Shown here in pieces: positions 18,476-33,448 of a stretch of DNA of 64,000 nucleotides. The translations under genes were made by a program, and so were the position numbers. How positions within the stretch are numbered: position 1 is the first letter of the stretch; each line of letters starts with the position of its first letter. Origin of the DNA: RPQJ01 sp963754535 (GTDB taxonomy: Bacteria > Pseudomonadota > Gammaproteobacteria > Steroidobacterales > Steroidobacteraceae); assembly GCA_963754535.1 (NCBI GenBank), contig CAVWGG010000011.1, positions 1 through 64,000 on the forward strand, in the 5' to 3' direction. Under the pieces are notes generated by a model, which did not search any database, was not told the DNA's origin, and was given only the letters and a program-made list of their open reading frames with translations.

Positions 18476-19630
18476 GTGGTGAAACTGGCGCTGGTCGCCG
18501 GCGAAGCCTCGGGCGACAACCTCGGTGGTGGCTTGCTGCGTGCGCTGCATGCGCGGCAGCCGACGCTGAGTGCGTTCGGCGTGGCCGGACCGCGCATGGT
18601 GGAGGCGGGCTGCGAAGCGTGGGTCTCGTCCGAAGAACTCGCGATCATGGGTCTCGCCGAGATCCTCAGGCACCTGCCGCGCCTGTTGCGCCTGCGTCGC
18701 GACCTCGTCGCGCGACTGCTGCAAGCAAGACCCGACGTCTTCGTCGGCATCGACTCCCCCGAGTTCAATCTCCGCGTCGCGGCCCAGCTCAAGGCGCAGG
18801 GAATTCCCACCGTGCAGTACGTCAGTCCGCAGGTGTGGGCCTGGCGACAGGGCAGGGTGCGCACGATCGGCCAGTCCGTCGATCTCGTCCTCTGCGTGCT
18901 GCCGTTCGAAAGCAGGTTCTACGATGCGCACGACGTGCGTGCGGTGTTCGTCGGTCACCCGCTGGCCGATCGTATTCCGCTGGAATCACCCCCTGGACTT
19001 GCGCGTACGGCCTTGGGTCTCGACGCCCGCGCTCCCACCGTGGCGGTCCTGCCCGGGAGCCGGCGTGGCGAAGTCGCCAGGCTCGGTGGTCCCTTCGCGT
19101 CGACGCTGGCGTGGCTGCATGAACGTCGTCCCGATATCCATTTCGTGGCGCCGATGGCCAACGCCGCGGTGCGGACGATGTTCGAGCACAGCCTCGCGCA
19201 ACACGCTCCGGGCGTTGCCGTCACGGTCATCGACGGTCGCGCGCAGGAAGCGCTGGCTGCCGCCGATGCGGTGCTGGTCGCGTCGGGCACGGCGACGCTC
19301 GAAACGGCGCTGATCAAGCGGCCGATGGTGGTCGCGTATCGACTTGCGCCGCTCACGGCGTGGCTGATGCGCGGAATGAAGCTGATGAAGGCGGATTACT
19401 TCGCGCAGCCGAACCTGCTTGCCGGGCGGCAGGTCGTGCCGGAGTACCTGCAGGAAGACGTGCGGTCCGACGTGCTCGGCCCCGCGCTGCTGGCACAACT
19501 CGAACGTCCCGATCACGCGCATCTCATGGCGACGTTCACGGAAATCCACCAGGCACTGCGACGCGATGCCAGTGCGCGAGCCGCTGATGCCATCCTGGAA
19601 CTGCAGCAGCAGCGGATTGCCGGGCGGTGA
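18476..19630 (+). CDS. lpxB: Lipid-A-disaccharide synthase
   Basis: GT-B-like glycosyltransferase that joins UDP-2,3-diacylglucosamine and lipid X into the lipid A disaccharide at the membrane; 384 residues. GEASGDNLGGGLL is at the N-terminus, YVSPQVWAWRQGR near residue 120, LPGSRRGEV near 195, and ASGTATLETAL near 270. Two adjacent GTG codons (18476 and 18479) could each start it. It ends in a GTGA overlap with rnhB. Confidence 0.95.
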   Translation: MVKLALVAGEASGDNLGGGLLRALHARQPTLSAFGVAGPRMVEAGCEAWVSSEELAIMGLAEILRHLPRLLRLRRDLVARLLQARPDVFVGIDSPEFNLRVAAQLKAQGIPTVQYVSPQVWAWRQGRVRTIGQSVDLVLCVLPFESRFYDAHDVRAVFVGHPLADRIPLESPPGLARTALGLDARAPTVAVLPGSRRGEVARLGGPFASTLAWLHERRPDIHFVAPMANAAVRTMFEHSLAQHAPGVAVTVIDGRAQEALAAADAVLVASGTATLETALIKRPMVVAYRLAPLTAWLMRGMKLMKADYFAQPNLLAGRQVVPEYLQEDVRSDVLGPALLAQLERPDHAHLMATFTEIHQALRRDASARAADAILELQQQRIAGR

Positions 19631-20253
19631 GGCGCGCCGATCCGCAGCAAGCCGGTTTCGACCTGCGTAAAGCCGGTCTGACGGCGGGCGTCGACGAGGC
19701 GGGTCGCGGCCCGCTGGCGGGCCCGGTCGTCGCGGCGGCGGTGATCCTCGATCGCAGGCGGCCGATTCGCGGCATCGCGGATTCAAAAGTCCTGTCGCCA
19801 CAGGTGCGTGAAGAGCTGGCGCAGAGGATCCAGGACCGCAGCATCGCGTTCGGGCTCGGCTGGGCCGACGCCTGCGAAGTCGATTCGATCAACATCCTGC
19901 AGGCGACGCTGCTGGCCATGCGCCGCGCCATGCTCGGCCTGCGCTGCGCCCCGGCGCACGTGATCGTCGACGGCGATCGTTGCCCGAGCCTCGCGGGCCT
20001 GCCGTTCGACTGCAGCATCGAGGCGGTCGTCGCGGGCGACGCGAGCGTAACTTGCGTGGGAGCGGCGTCGATCCTCGCCAAAGTGGCGCGAGATCGGTTC
20101 ATGTGCCAGCTCGAGGTGCGCTACCCCGGGTACGGCTTTGCGGGGCACAAGGGCTACGGCACGCCGGAACATCTCGCTGCCCTGCGTCGATTGGGGCCTT
20201 CCCCGGTGCACCGACGGAGCTTCGCGCCGGTACAATCCTGCCTTCCCCGCTGA
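19627..20253 (+). CDS. rnhB: Ribonuclease HII
   Basis: Removes ribonucleotides from RNA-DNA hybrids; 208 residues. The type 2 RNase H motif GVDEAGRGPLAGPV (about 22-35), IADSKVLS, and the later acidic residues in VIVDGD and AASILAKVARD are intact. Its GTG start overlaps the lpxB stop, continuing the conserved lpxA-lpxB-rnhB-dnaE order. Confidence 0.95.
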   Translation: MRRADPQQAGFDLRKAGLTAGVDEAGRGPLAGPVVAAAVILDRRRPIRGIADSKVLSPQVREELAQRIQDRSIAFGLGWADACEVDSINILQATLLAMRRAMLGLRCAPAHVIVDGDRCPSLAGLPFDCSIEAVVAGDASVTCVGAASILAKVARDRFMCQLEVRYPGYGFAGHKGYGTPEHLAALRRLGPSPVHRRSFAPVQSCLPR

Positions 20254-20272
20254 TCCCAAGAGCCCGCCGTCC

Positions 20273-23875
<3,603 letters not shown>

Positions 23876-23947
23876 CCAGGGATCACCCAGGCTCCCTGCC
23901 CTTGCAACTATTCCCCGGACCCATGTAAGAATGCGTCCAAATCAATA

Positions 23948-24427
23948 ATGATGAGGGGACGGCACTTGGACGTGGAAGGCTGGCTCAAGGAACTCCGGGT
24001 GCCGCGCGAAGCCTATCGCGTGGTGTCGTTGCTGCCGCTCGTGTACGTCGCATGGGCCGACGGCAAGATCCAGAAGGGTGAACGTGACGTGATCCTGCAT
24101 ATCGCCCGCGAGCGCGGCTTGCTCGATCACGGCGGCGAAGATGCGCTTGCACGCTGGCTCGCCGAGCCTCCGTCCAGGCAGCAGCTGAAGGCCGACCTCG
24201 CGGCGCTCAATGAACTCGCGCGCAGTGACCGCAAGCTGCAGGAAGAGTTCGGCGCCGACGAGGAGCAATTGCTGCTCGCGTGGTGCCAGGACGTCGCCGA
24301 CGCGGCCGGTGGCTTGCTCGGCCTCAAGTCCGCGCGCACCGACGCGGAGAAAGCCGCGCTCAAGACCATCGCCGGCGCGCTCGACATGCGCAACGCCACG
24401 CAATGGCGGGCGGCCTTGATGAGCTGA
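23948..24427 (+). CDS. TerB-like (tellurite resistance TerB family) protein
   Basis: An all-helical acidic protein, 159 residues from the ATG at 23948. The segment VSLLPLVYVAWADGKIQKGERDVI (about 27-50) is the characteristic start of TerB-type helical domains, with the conserved acidic metal-site pattern (ADGKI..GE). A better start may be the TTG at 23966, which has GAGGGG (23953-23958) 7 bases upstream and gives 153 residues. It lies between dnaE and accA, which are adjacent in E. coli. No ter operon partners are nearby, so a tellurite role should not be assumed. Confidence 0.75.
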   Translation: MMRGRHLDVEGWLKELRVPREAYRVVSLLPLVYVAWADGKIQKGERDVILHIARERGLLDHGGEDALARWLAEPPSRQQLKADLAALNELARSDRKLQEEFGADEEQLLLAWCQDVADAAGGLLGLKSARTDAEKAALKTIAGALDMRNATQWRAALMS

Positions 24428-24536
24428 ACACGGCGCGCAGGGCACCGGTTCTGCGCGGGCTGCTGCCGGGTCACGCGGCCAAAGCGGCCGCCGGCTGATT
24501 TGCACCCACCCCACGTGTCCGGCATCCTTCGCGCCC

Positions 24537-25499
24537 ATGGCATTGAGTTTCCTGGAATTTGAGCAGCCCATCGCCGAACTCGAGGCGAAGATCGAGGAGC
24601 TGCGCTACGTCTCCTCCGACGCCGAGGTCAATATCGGCGAGGAGATCGCGCGCCTGCGCGCCAAGAGCCGGGCGCTCACCAACAGCATTTTCGCGAACCT
24701 GACGGCGTGGCAGGTCGCGCAGCTCGCGCGCCACCCGCAGCGTCCATACACCCTCGATTACGCGGTTTCGATCTTCGACGAGTTCCAGGAACTGCACGGC
24801 GACCGCATGTATTCGGACGACCTCGCGATCGTCGGCGGCTTTGCGCGCCTCGCGGGCCGGCCGGTCATGCTGATCGGCCACCAGAAGGGACGCGACACCA
24901 AGGAGCGGGTGCGCCGCAACTACGGCATGCCTAAGCCCGAGGGTTACCGCAAGGCGCTGCGGCTGATGAAGCTCGCCGAGCGCTTCCGCGTGCCGCTGAT
25001 CACGCTGATCGACACTCCGGGCGCCTATCCCGGCGTCGGGTCCGAGGAGCGCAACCAGAGCGAAGCGATCGCCCGCAACCTGTTCGAGATGTCCTCGCTG
25101 CGCGTACCCGTGATCACGGCGGTCATCGGCGAAGGCGGCTCGGGCGGCGCGCTCGCCATCGGCGTGTGCGACCGGCTGATCATGCTGCAGTACTCGATCT
25201 ATTCGGTGATTTCGCCGGAAGGCTGCGCCTCCATCCTGTGGAAGAGCGCGGACAAGAAGGAAATCGCGGCCGACGCCATGGGCATCACCGCCGAGCGACT
25301 CGACAAGCTTGGGCTGGTCGACGAAGTGCTGCGTGAGCCGCTCGGCGGCGCGCACCGCGATCCGCAGGCGATGTCGGATGCGCTCAAGGAGGCACTCCTG
25401 CGTCACCTCGACCAGGTCGCGCAGTTGCCGGAGGACGCGCTGGTCGCGCAGCGGTACGAGCGGCTGCGCGGGCAGGGCGTCTATCGCGCGGCCAACTGA
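24537..25499 (+). CDS. accA: Acetyl-CoA carboxylase carboxyltransferase subunit alpha
   Basis: Alpha half of the carboxyltransferase that makes malonyl-CoA for fatty-acid synthesis; 320 residues (E. coli 319). It opens with SFLEFEQPIAELEAKIEEL. The crotonase-fold core contains LIDTPGAYPGVGSEERNQSE, GEGGSGGALAIGVCDR and SPEGCASILWK. It follows the dnaE/TerB region as in E. coli dnaE-accA, and tilS follows. Confidence 0.97.
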   Translation: MALSFLEFEQPIAELEAKIEELRYVSSDAEVNIGEEIARLRAKSRALTNSIFANLTAWQVAQLARHPQRPYTLDYAVSIFDEFQELHGDRMYSDDLAIVGGFARLAGRPVMLIGHQKGRDTKERVRRNYGMPKPEGYRKALRLMKLAERFRVPLITLIDTPGAYPGVGSEERNQSEAIARNLFEMSSLRVPVITAVIGEGGSGGALAIGVCDRLIMLQYSIYSVISPEGCASILWKSADKKEIAADAMGITAERLDKLGLVDEVLREPLGGAHRDPQAMSDALKEALLRHLDQVAQLPEDALVAQRYERLRGQGVYRAAN

Positions 25500-25531
25500 G
25501 CCGCGTCGCGCCCCACCCGGGCCCGCAGCTC

Positions 25532-26942
25532 GTGTTCACCCCCCATCGCCTGGCCGCAAGCCTCGATATCCTGCTCGCGGCCGTGCCGGCGGCGAGCCGC
25601 GAACACTCTCCACGACTCTGCGTCGCACTGAGTGGCGGACTCGACTCCACGGTACTGCTCGTGGCGCTCGCGCAGCTGGCCCACCAGGGCAGGCTCGATG
25701 CGCGCTTGCGGGCCATCCACGTCGATCACGCGTTGCAGGCCGATTCCGCGCAATGGGCACGTGCGTGTCACGAGCTTGCCCGGACGCACGGCGTTGCCTT
25801 CGATGACGTCCGTGTCGTCGTGCCGCGGGTCGCCGGGCAGAGCCCCGAAGCCGCTGCCCGCGAAGCACGCTATGCGGCGTTGGCCGGCCGGCTCGAACCG
25901 GGCGAGGTGCTGCTCACCGCTCATCACGCTGACGACCAGCTCGAAACGATCCTGCTGCAGTGGTTGCGCGGAGGAGGGCTGCGCGCGATCGCGGGCATGG
26001 CACCGGTCGGCCGCTTCGGCGCGACGGCATGGCATGCGCGGCCGCTGCTCGAATTCACGCGCGACGGGCTGGTTGCCTGGGCTGGCAAGCAGGGGCTGAG
26101 CTGGCAGGAAGACCCCTCGAACCTCGATCGACGTTTCGACCGTAATTACCTCCGCCTCGAGGTGCTGCCCGCACTGCGGCAACGCTGGCCGGCCGTCGCT
26201 GCGACCGCAGGGCGTGTTGCCGACTTCGCTCGCGACGCGCTCGAAGCCGAGGCGGCCTGCGTGGCGGAGGATCTCCCGCGGGTCCTGGCGGGCGCCACGA
26301 TCGAACTCGGCGCGCTGCAGGCGCTGCCCGAGCCGAGACAACGCGCCGTGTTGCGGGCCTGGCTGGCCGGGCTGGCGCTGCCGCCCGCGTCGGCACGCAC
26401 GCTGGCCGCCCTGCGGCGCGACATGACCATTGCGGCCGCGGATCGCATCCCCGCAACGCGCTGGCCCGGCGTGGTGGTCCGTCGCTACCGCGGTCGCCTG
26501 CATGCCGAAGCGGCGGGCGATGCCGAGCCGAACGAGGGCAGCTGGTCGACGGCCGGTGGTGAGGCATACGTATGGTCCACCGGGTCTTCGATCGCCCTGC
26601 TGCCGGATGTCGGCGTTGGACTCAGTCGCGAGCGCATGCCCGGGTCGGGTCGACGTGCGACGGCGAACCGGCGGCGAGACGTTCCTGCCGGCGGGCCGCG
26701 CACATCACCGGCCGTTGCGCAAGTGGCTGCAGGAGCACGACGTGCTGCCCTGGCGCCGCGAGAACCTGCCGCTGCTTTTCGCAGGCGATCGCCTGATCGC
26801 CGTTGCAGATCTGGGAGTTGCGGCGGAATTTGCAGCCCGTTCCGACGAGCCGTCGTGGCGCATCGCCTGGAATCGGCGCGGCGCGGTGACCACGGCCGAC
26901 GTGCTCTCATCGAAGTGGCCAGCACACCCTCCGATCCGCTAG
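25532..26942 (+). CDS. tilS: tRNA(Ile)-lysidine synthetase, interrupted by a +1 frameshift
   Basis: Modifies the wobble cytidine of tRNA-Ile(CAU) to lysidine. The PP-loop ATPase motif SGGLDS is at 34-39 and DHALQADS and HHADDQLET follow. The starting frame degenerates after about residue 370 (PGSGRRATANRRR) and stays open straight into pyrG. The true C-terminal domain is in the +1 frame from about 26645: VRRRTGGETFLPAGRAHHR and then LRKWLQEHDVLPWRRENLP, ending at TAG 26940-26942. One extra base near 26641-26650 (CCCGGGTCGGG) accounts for it, and the repaired protein is about 469 residues. It starts with GTG. Confidence 0.85.
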
Positions 26943-26980
26943 ACTGCGCTCCCGTCGTGCTTCATGCGACGGGGACCCCA

Positions 26981-28626
<1,646 letters not shown>

Positions 28627-28630
<4 letters not shown>

Positions 28631-29457
28631 AGCTCTGCGGTTTCGAGGTCGGGCACGACCGTCCGTTCTTCCTGATCGCGGGCCCCTGCGTCGTCGAGAG
28701 CGAAGGCCTCGTGCTGGACATCGCCGGCCGCATGCAGGAAATCACGCGCGCGCTCGGCATCCCGTACGTCTTCAAGGCGAGCTACGACAAGGCGAACCGT
28801 TCGTCCAAGGCCAGCTTCCGCGGCCCGGGCATCGAGGAAGGCCTGCGCATCCTGTCGGAAGTGAAGCGCCAGTTGGGGCTGCCGGTGCTCACCGACGTGC
28901 ACGAGGACACCCCGATGGCGGAGGTCGCCTCGGTCGTCGACGTGCTGCAGACCCCGGCGTTCCTGTGCCGCCAGACCAACTTCATCCTGAGCGCGTCGAG
29001 CCAGGGCAAGCCCGTCAACATCAAGAAGGGCCAGTTCCTGTCGCCGTGGGAGATGAAGAATGTCATCGACAAGGCGCGGTCCACCGGGAACGAGCAGGTG
29101 ATGGCCTGCGAGCGCGGTTTCTCCTTCGGCTACAACAACCTCGTGTCCGACATGCGCTCGCTCGCCGTGATGCGCGAATACGCCCCGGTCGTGTTCGATG
29201 CCACGCATTCGGTGCAGTTGCCCGGCGGGCAGGGAAGTGCTTCGGGCGGACAGCGCGAGTTCGTGCCGGTGCTGGCGAGGGCGGCCGTCGCCGCCGGCGT
29301 CTCCGGCGTATTCATGGAAACCCATCCCGATCCGGCGAAGGCGCTTTCGGACGGCCCCAATGCGTGGCCGCTCGACCGCATGCGTTCGCTGCTCGAGGTG
29401 ATGCAACAGATTGACGCGGCCGTGAAGCAGCGGCCTTTCGAGGAGTCGAACTTATGA
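28627..29457 (+). CDS. kdsA: 3-deoxy-8-phosphooctulonate synthase
   Basis: Condenses phosphoenolpyruvate with arabinose 5-phosphate to make KDO 8-phosphate for the lipopolysaccharide core; 276 residues. The family signatures LIAGPCVVESE, FKASYDKANRSS, TDVHED, and FDATHSVQLPG are visible along a TIM barrel. It overlaps both pyrG and eno by ATGA. Its PEP substrate is the product of the next gene, enolase. Confidence 0.96.
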
Positions 29458-30752
29458 CCAGGATCATCGACATCAAGGCCCGCGAGATCATGGACTCGCG
29501 CGGTAATCCCACGGTCGAAGCGGACGTCTTCGCCGAAGGCGGCGTGATGGGCCGTGCCGCCGTGCCGTCGGGCGCGTCCACCGGCACGCGTGAAGCCGTC
29601 GAACTGCGCGACGGCGACAAGAAGCGCTACATGGGCAAGGGCGTGCTGCAGGCCGTGATCAATGCCAACGGCGAGCTGCGCAACGCGCTGCTCGGCCACG
29701 ACGTCATGGACCAGCGCGGCATCGACGAGAAGATGATCGCGCTCGACGCCACCGAGACCAAGTCGCGCCTGGGTGCGAATGCGCTGCTCGCCATTTCCCT
29801 GGCGTCCGCGCATGCGGCGGCCCGCGCGTCGCGGCAGAGCCTGTTCCGCCATCTCGGCGGCCCGGGCCGCAAGGTGATGCCGGTGCCGATGATGAACATC
29901 ATCAACGGCGGCGCGCACGCGGACAACAGCGTCGACATCCAGGAGTTCATGGTGCTGCCGGTCGGCGCGCCGAACTTCAGCGAGGCGCTGCGCTACGGCG
30001 CCGAGATCTTCCACACGCTCAAGAAGGTGCTGCACGAGCGCAAGCTCGCGACGGCCGTCGGTGACGAAGGCGGCTTTGCGCCGAACCTGCCGTCGAACGA
30101 GGCGGCGCTCGAGACGATCCTCGAGGCTGTCGAGCGCGCCGGTTTCAAGGCGGGTCGCGACGTGTACCTGGGTCTCGACGTCGCGAGCTCGGAGTTCTTC
30201 AAGGGCGGCGTCTACTCGCTCGAGTCCGAGGGACGCACCTTCAGCCCGGCGCAGTTCGTCGATTACCTCGAAGGCCTTGTCAATCGGTTCCCGATCGTCA
30301 CGGTCGAGGACGGCATGGCCGAGGGCGACTGGGACGGGTGGTCACTCCTCACGCAGCGGCTCGGCAAGCGCATCCAGCTGGTTGGCGACGACCTCTTCGT
30401 GACCAATACCAGGATCCTGCGCGAGGGCATCGCCAGGGGCGTGGCCAACTCGATCCTGATCAAGCCCAACCAGATCGGCACCCTGACGGAAACGCTCGAG
30501 GCGATCGACATGGCGGCCGATGCCGGTTACAGCGCCGTCGTCTCGCACCGTTCGGGCGAGACCGAGGACAGCACGATCGCCGACATCGCGGTCGCCACGC
30601 GGGCGACGCAGATCAAGACCGGGTCGCTCTGCCGGTCCGACCGCATCGCCAAGTACAACCAGCTGTTGCGCATCGAGGCCGAACTCGGCAGCGACGGTTC
30701 CTATGCCGGCCGGGAGGCTTTCCCGGTGGCCGCCGCCGTCAGTTGTGCTTGA
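29454..30752 (+). CDS. eno: Enolase
   Basis: Converts 2-phosphoglycerate to phosphoenolpyruvate in glycolysis; 432 residues. DSRGNPTVE near the N-terminus, GDEGGFAPN, the signature ILIKPNQIGTLTETLE (catalytic Lys near 340) and SHRSGETEDS near 364-373 are all intact. The ATG overlaps the kdsA stop. The order pyrG-kdsA-eno-ftsB inserts kdsA compared with E. coli pyrG-eno. Confidence 0.98.
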   Translation: MTRIIDIKAREIMDSRGNPTVEADVFAEGGVMGRAAVPSGASTGTREAVELRDGDKKRYMGKGVLQAVINANGELRNALLGHDVMDQRGIDEKMIALDATETKSRLGANALLAISLASAHAAARASRQSLFRHLGGPGRKVMPVPMMNIINGGAHADNSVDIQEFMVLPVGAPNFSEALRYGAEIFHTLKKVLHERKLATAVGDEGGFAPNLPSNEAALETILEAVERAGFKAGRDVYLGLDVASSEFFKGGVYSLESEGRTFSPAQFVDYLEGLVNRFPIVTVEDGMAEGDWDGWSLLTQRLGKRIQLVGDDLFVTNTRILREGIARGVANSILIKPNQIGTLTETLEAIDMAADAGYSAVVSHRSGETEDSTIADIAVATRATQIKTGSLCRSDRIAKYNQLLRIEAELGSDGSYAGREAFPVAAAVSCA

Positions 30753-30783
30753 TGCGCCCGGTTTCTGCTAATCTTCCACGCCC

Positions 30784-31140
30784 ATGACCACCCGGATCAT
30801 GGCCGGCCTCCTGGCCGTCGTGTTGATGCTGCTCCAGTACCGTATCTGGGCATCTCCCGACGGCATGCGCGAAGTCTGGCGCCTCGAAAAGGCCATCGAC
30901 GCCCAGACCGCCGAAAATACCCGGCTCGAAACCCGTAATCGCACGCTCGCGGCCGAAGTCCGTGACCTCAAGGAAGGCCGCAAGGCCATCGAGGAACGCG
31001 CGCGCACCGACCTGGGCATGGTCAAGACGAACGAGACCTTCTTCCAGGTCGTGCCGCCCGCACAACCCGGTTCGGCGACCATGCCGACGCCTGCCGCTGC
31101 GGCGACGGGGAAAAGGACAGCCCAGGCCGACTTGCCGTGA
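30784..31140 (+). CDS. ftsB: Cell division protein FtsB
   Basis: Small bitopic divisome protein that pairs with FtsL and FtsQ; 118 residues. One membrane helix (about 6-22) is followed by a coiled coil (about 37-75) and the conserved EERARTDLGMVKTNETFFQVV segment. The last 30 residues are a Pro/Ala/Thr-rich tail. It is followed by ispD with a GTGA overlap; ftsB-ispD-ispF-truD is conserved in gammaproteobacteria. Confidence 0.92.
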   Translation: MTTRIMAGLLAVVLMLLQYRIWASPDGMREVWRLEKAIDAQTAENTRLETRNRTLAAEVRDLKEGRKAIEERARTDLGMVKTNETFFQVVPPAQPGSATMPTPAAAATGKRTAQADLP

Positions 31141-31842
31141 CCCTTGCGGTCCGGCGCTGGGCGATCGTGCCCGCGGCGGGGCAGGGTTCCCGCTTCGGCG
31201 CTGCGCTCCCCAAGCAATACGCCCCGCTGCTCGGACGGCCCGTGCTGTCCTGGACGCTGGCCGCGCTGCTCGCCGAACCCCGCATCGACGGCATCGTGGT
31301 CTCGCTCGCGCAGGGCGATGCTCACTGGCAGGGCTTGCCCGAGTTTTCGAGTCCGCGCGTCCGCCGCTGCACGGGCGGTGAGCGGCGCGAGCACTCGGTC
31401 GCGAACGGGCTCGACGCGCTCGACGGCGAAGCCCGGGACACGGACTGGGTGCTGGTCCATGATGCCGCGCGTCCCTGTCTTCGCCGCCACGACCTCGCTG
31501 TACTCCTGGACACGCTCGACGCGGATGCCATCGGCGGCTTGCTCGCGGTTCCTGTAGCCGACACGCTGAAGCGCGACGACGGCGAGCAGCGCGTCGGTGA
31601 AACCGTGGCACGTGACGGACTCTGGCGCGCGCTCACGCCGCAGATGTTCCGCTACGGGTTGTTGCGCCGCGCTCTCCGTCTCTGCATGGAGCGCGACACG
31701 ACCGGTCACGGACGAAGCGTCCGCGATCGAAAGCCTGGGGCTGCAACCCCGGCTGGTCCGCGGTTGCATCGACAACATCAAGGTGACGAATCCGGAGGAT
31801 GCCGCGCTGGCGGAGGCGATCCTGCGGTCAGCAAAACCATGA
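31137..31842 (+). CDS. ispD: 2-C-methyl-D-erythritol 4-phosphate cytidylyltransferase, interrupted by a +1 frameshift
   Basis: Third step of the MEP pathway, adding CMP to methylerythritol phosphate. The N-terminal motif PAAGQGSRFGAALPKQY, HDAARPC near 104 and DGLWRALTPQMF near 160 are in the starting frame. After ALRLCMERDT (about residue 188) that frame turns into an Arg/Gly-rich shadow running on to 32000. The expected ending, PVTDEASAIESLG then VRGCIDNIKVTNPEDAALAE, is in the +1 frame and stops at 31842. One extra base near 31698-31703 explains it; the repaired length is 234 residues, standard for IspD. It has a GTG start overlapping ftsB. Confidence 0.9.
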
Positions 31843-31863
31843 TCCGAGGGGAGGGGCGGTCGC

Positions 31864-32370
31864 ATGAGGGTGGGAATCGGTTACGACGTGCATGCCTATG
31901 GGGATGGGGATCACGTGACGCTCGGCGGCGTGCGCATCCCGCACGCCCGCGGGGTGATCGCGCATTCGGACGGCGACGTGGCCCTGCACGCGCTGTGTGA
32001 CGCGCTGCTCGGCGCCATGGCGCTCGGCGACATCGGCGAGCATTTTCCCGACAGCGACCCGCGCTGGAAAGGCGCGGACAGCCGGCGCTTCCTGCGGCAT
32101 TGCGGGGCACTGGCGAAAGAGCGGGGCTGGCGGTTCGTCAACGGCGACCTCACGATCCTGGCGCAGGTTCCGCGCATCGGGCCCTACCGTGTGCTCATGC
32201 GGCAGAACATCGCCGACGACCTCGGCGTGCGCATCGACCGTATCAACATCAAGGCCACGACCACGGAAGAACTCGGCGCGCTCGGTCGCGGCGAAGGCCT
32301 TGCCTGCCAGGCCATCGTGCTGCTCGCGCACGGCGACAACGGTCACGAGCACGGACACGACGGGCATTGA
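31864..32370 (+). CDS. ispF: 2-C-methyl-D-erythritol 2,4-cyclodiphosphate synthase
   Basis: Fifth step of the MEP pathway; 168 residues. The metal ligands lie in GIGYDVHAY (D8, H10) and the family signature HSDGDVALHALCDALLGA follows (about 34-51). KATTTEELGALGRGEG is near the C-terminus. Beyond the usual end there is a short His-rich tail (HGDNGHEHGHDGH) not typical of the family. Its stop overlaps the TTG start of truD. Confidence 0.96.
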   Translation: MRVGIGYDVHAYGDGDHVTLGGVRIPHARGVIAHSDGDVALHALCDALLGAMALGDIGEHFPDSDPRWKGADSRRFLRHCGALAKERGWRFVNGDLTILAQVPRIGPYRVLMRQNIADDLGVRIDRINIKATTTEELGALGRGEGLACQAIVLLAHGDNGHEHGHDGH

Positions 32371-33440
32371 GCGATCCGATCGCCGTTCCCGGCATCGGCC
32401 TCGCGCCTTGTGCGCACGGCCGGCCTCCCGCCACGGGTGCAATCCGTCGCGAGCCTGAAGACTTCGTCGTGGACGAGATTCTCGGCTTCGAGCCGGACGG
32501 GGCTGGCAACCACGGCTTGCTCATCGTCGAAAAGCGCGGCGCCAACAGCGGCTGGGTGGCGGCGCAGCTCGCACGGCATGCCGGCGTGGCGGTGCGCGAC
32601 GTCGGGTTCAGCGGTCACAAGGATCGCCATGCGCTGACGACCCAGGCGTACTCGCTGCCCTTGCCGGCGCTGTTCGACGTGACCCAGTGCCTGGAATGGC
32701 AGGGCGAGGGCTATGCCGTGCGCGCGGCGTACCGGCACGGCCGCAAGCTGCGCCCGGGCTCGCACCGCGCCAATCGATTCGCACTGCGGATCCGGGACCT
32801 GCGTGGCGACCGCGGCCCCATCGAAGCGTGCCTCGCAGCGATTCGCGAGCACGGCGTGCCGAATTATTTCGGCCCGCAGCGGTTTGGCCGCGAAGGCAGC
32901 AACCTGCGGCGCGCGATTGCATGGGCGGGTGGCGACGTTCCGCCGCGCGACCGGTCACAGCGCAGCTTCGCGCTGTCGGCGGCCCGCAGTCACCTGTTCA
33001 ATGCGGCCCTCGCGGCTCGCGTGGCGCGCGGCGACTGGAACCGACTGTTGCCGGGCGAGGCCGTCATGCTCGACGGTCGGCGCAGTTTCTTCATCGCGGA
33101 ACCGGAGGATGCGGCACTGGAAGCGCGTCGCGTCGCGATGGACGTGCATCCGAGCGGTCCCTTGCCGGGCCGCGGTGAATCACCCGCGACGGGCATAGCG
33201 CGCGAAGTCGAGGACAGTGTAATTGCGCCGCACGCTGCACTGGCGGCGCTGCTCGCGTCCGAACGCATCGATCACGAGCGGCGCAGCCTGCGGCTGCCCG
33301 TCCGTGAATTCGACTGGACCCTCGGCGACGACGACACGCTGGTCCTGCGGTTCGTGCTGCCACGCGGCACGTTTGCCACCGCCGTGCTGCATGAAGTGCT
33401 GGCCGATGCCTGGGATGCGGGTGAAGGCGGGGAGGAGTGA
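32367..33440 (+). CDS. truD: tRNA pseudouridine(13) synthase
   Basis: Makes pseudouridine 13 in tRNA-Glu; 357 residues. The catalytic Asp is in FSGHKDRHALTTQAYS (D86), with PEDFVVDEILGFEPDG at the N-terminus and NYFGPQRFGR near 170, as in TruD. The frame is open far upstream through ispF; the chosen start is the TTG at 32367, which overlaps the ispF stop (TTGA) and gives the expected N-terminus. It converges on the smr-domain gene, 8 bases away. Confidence 0.93.
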   Translation: MSDPIAVPGIGLAPCAHGRPPATGAIRREPEDFVVDEILGFEPDGAGNHGLLIVEKRGANSGWVAAQLARHAGVAVRDVGFSGHKDRHALTTQAYSLPLPALFDVTQCLEWQGEGYAVRAAYRHGRKLRPGSHRANRFALRIRDLRGDRGPIEACLAAIREHGVPNYFGPQRFGREGSNLRRAIAWAGGDVPPRDRSQRSFALSAARSHLFNAALAARVARGDWNRLLPGEAVMLDGRRSFFIAEPEDAALEARRVAMDVHPSGPLPGRGESPATGIAREVEDSVIAPHAALAALLASERIDHERRSLRLPVREFDWTLGDDDTLVLRFVLPRGTFATAVLHEVLADAWDAGEGGEE

Positions 33441-33448
33441 ACCGTGAC

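Noticed and set aside
23948..24427. A tellurite resistance system
   Set aside because: Only one TerB-like domain protein is present and no other ter genes, so a resistance role is not supported.
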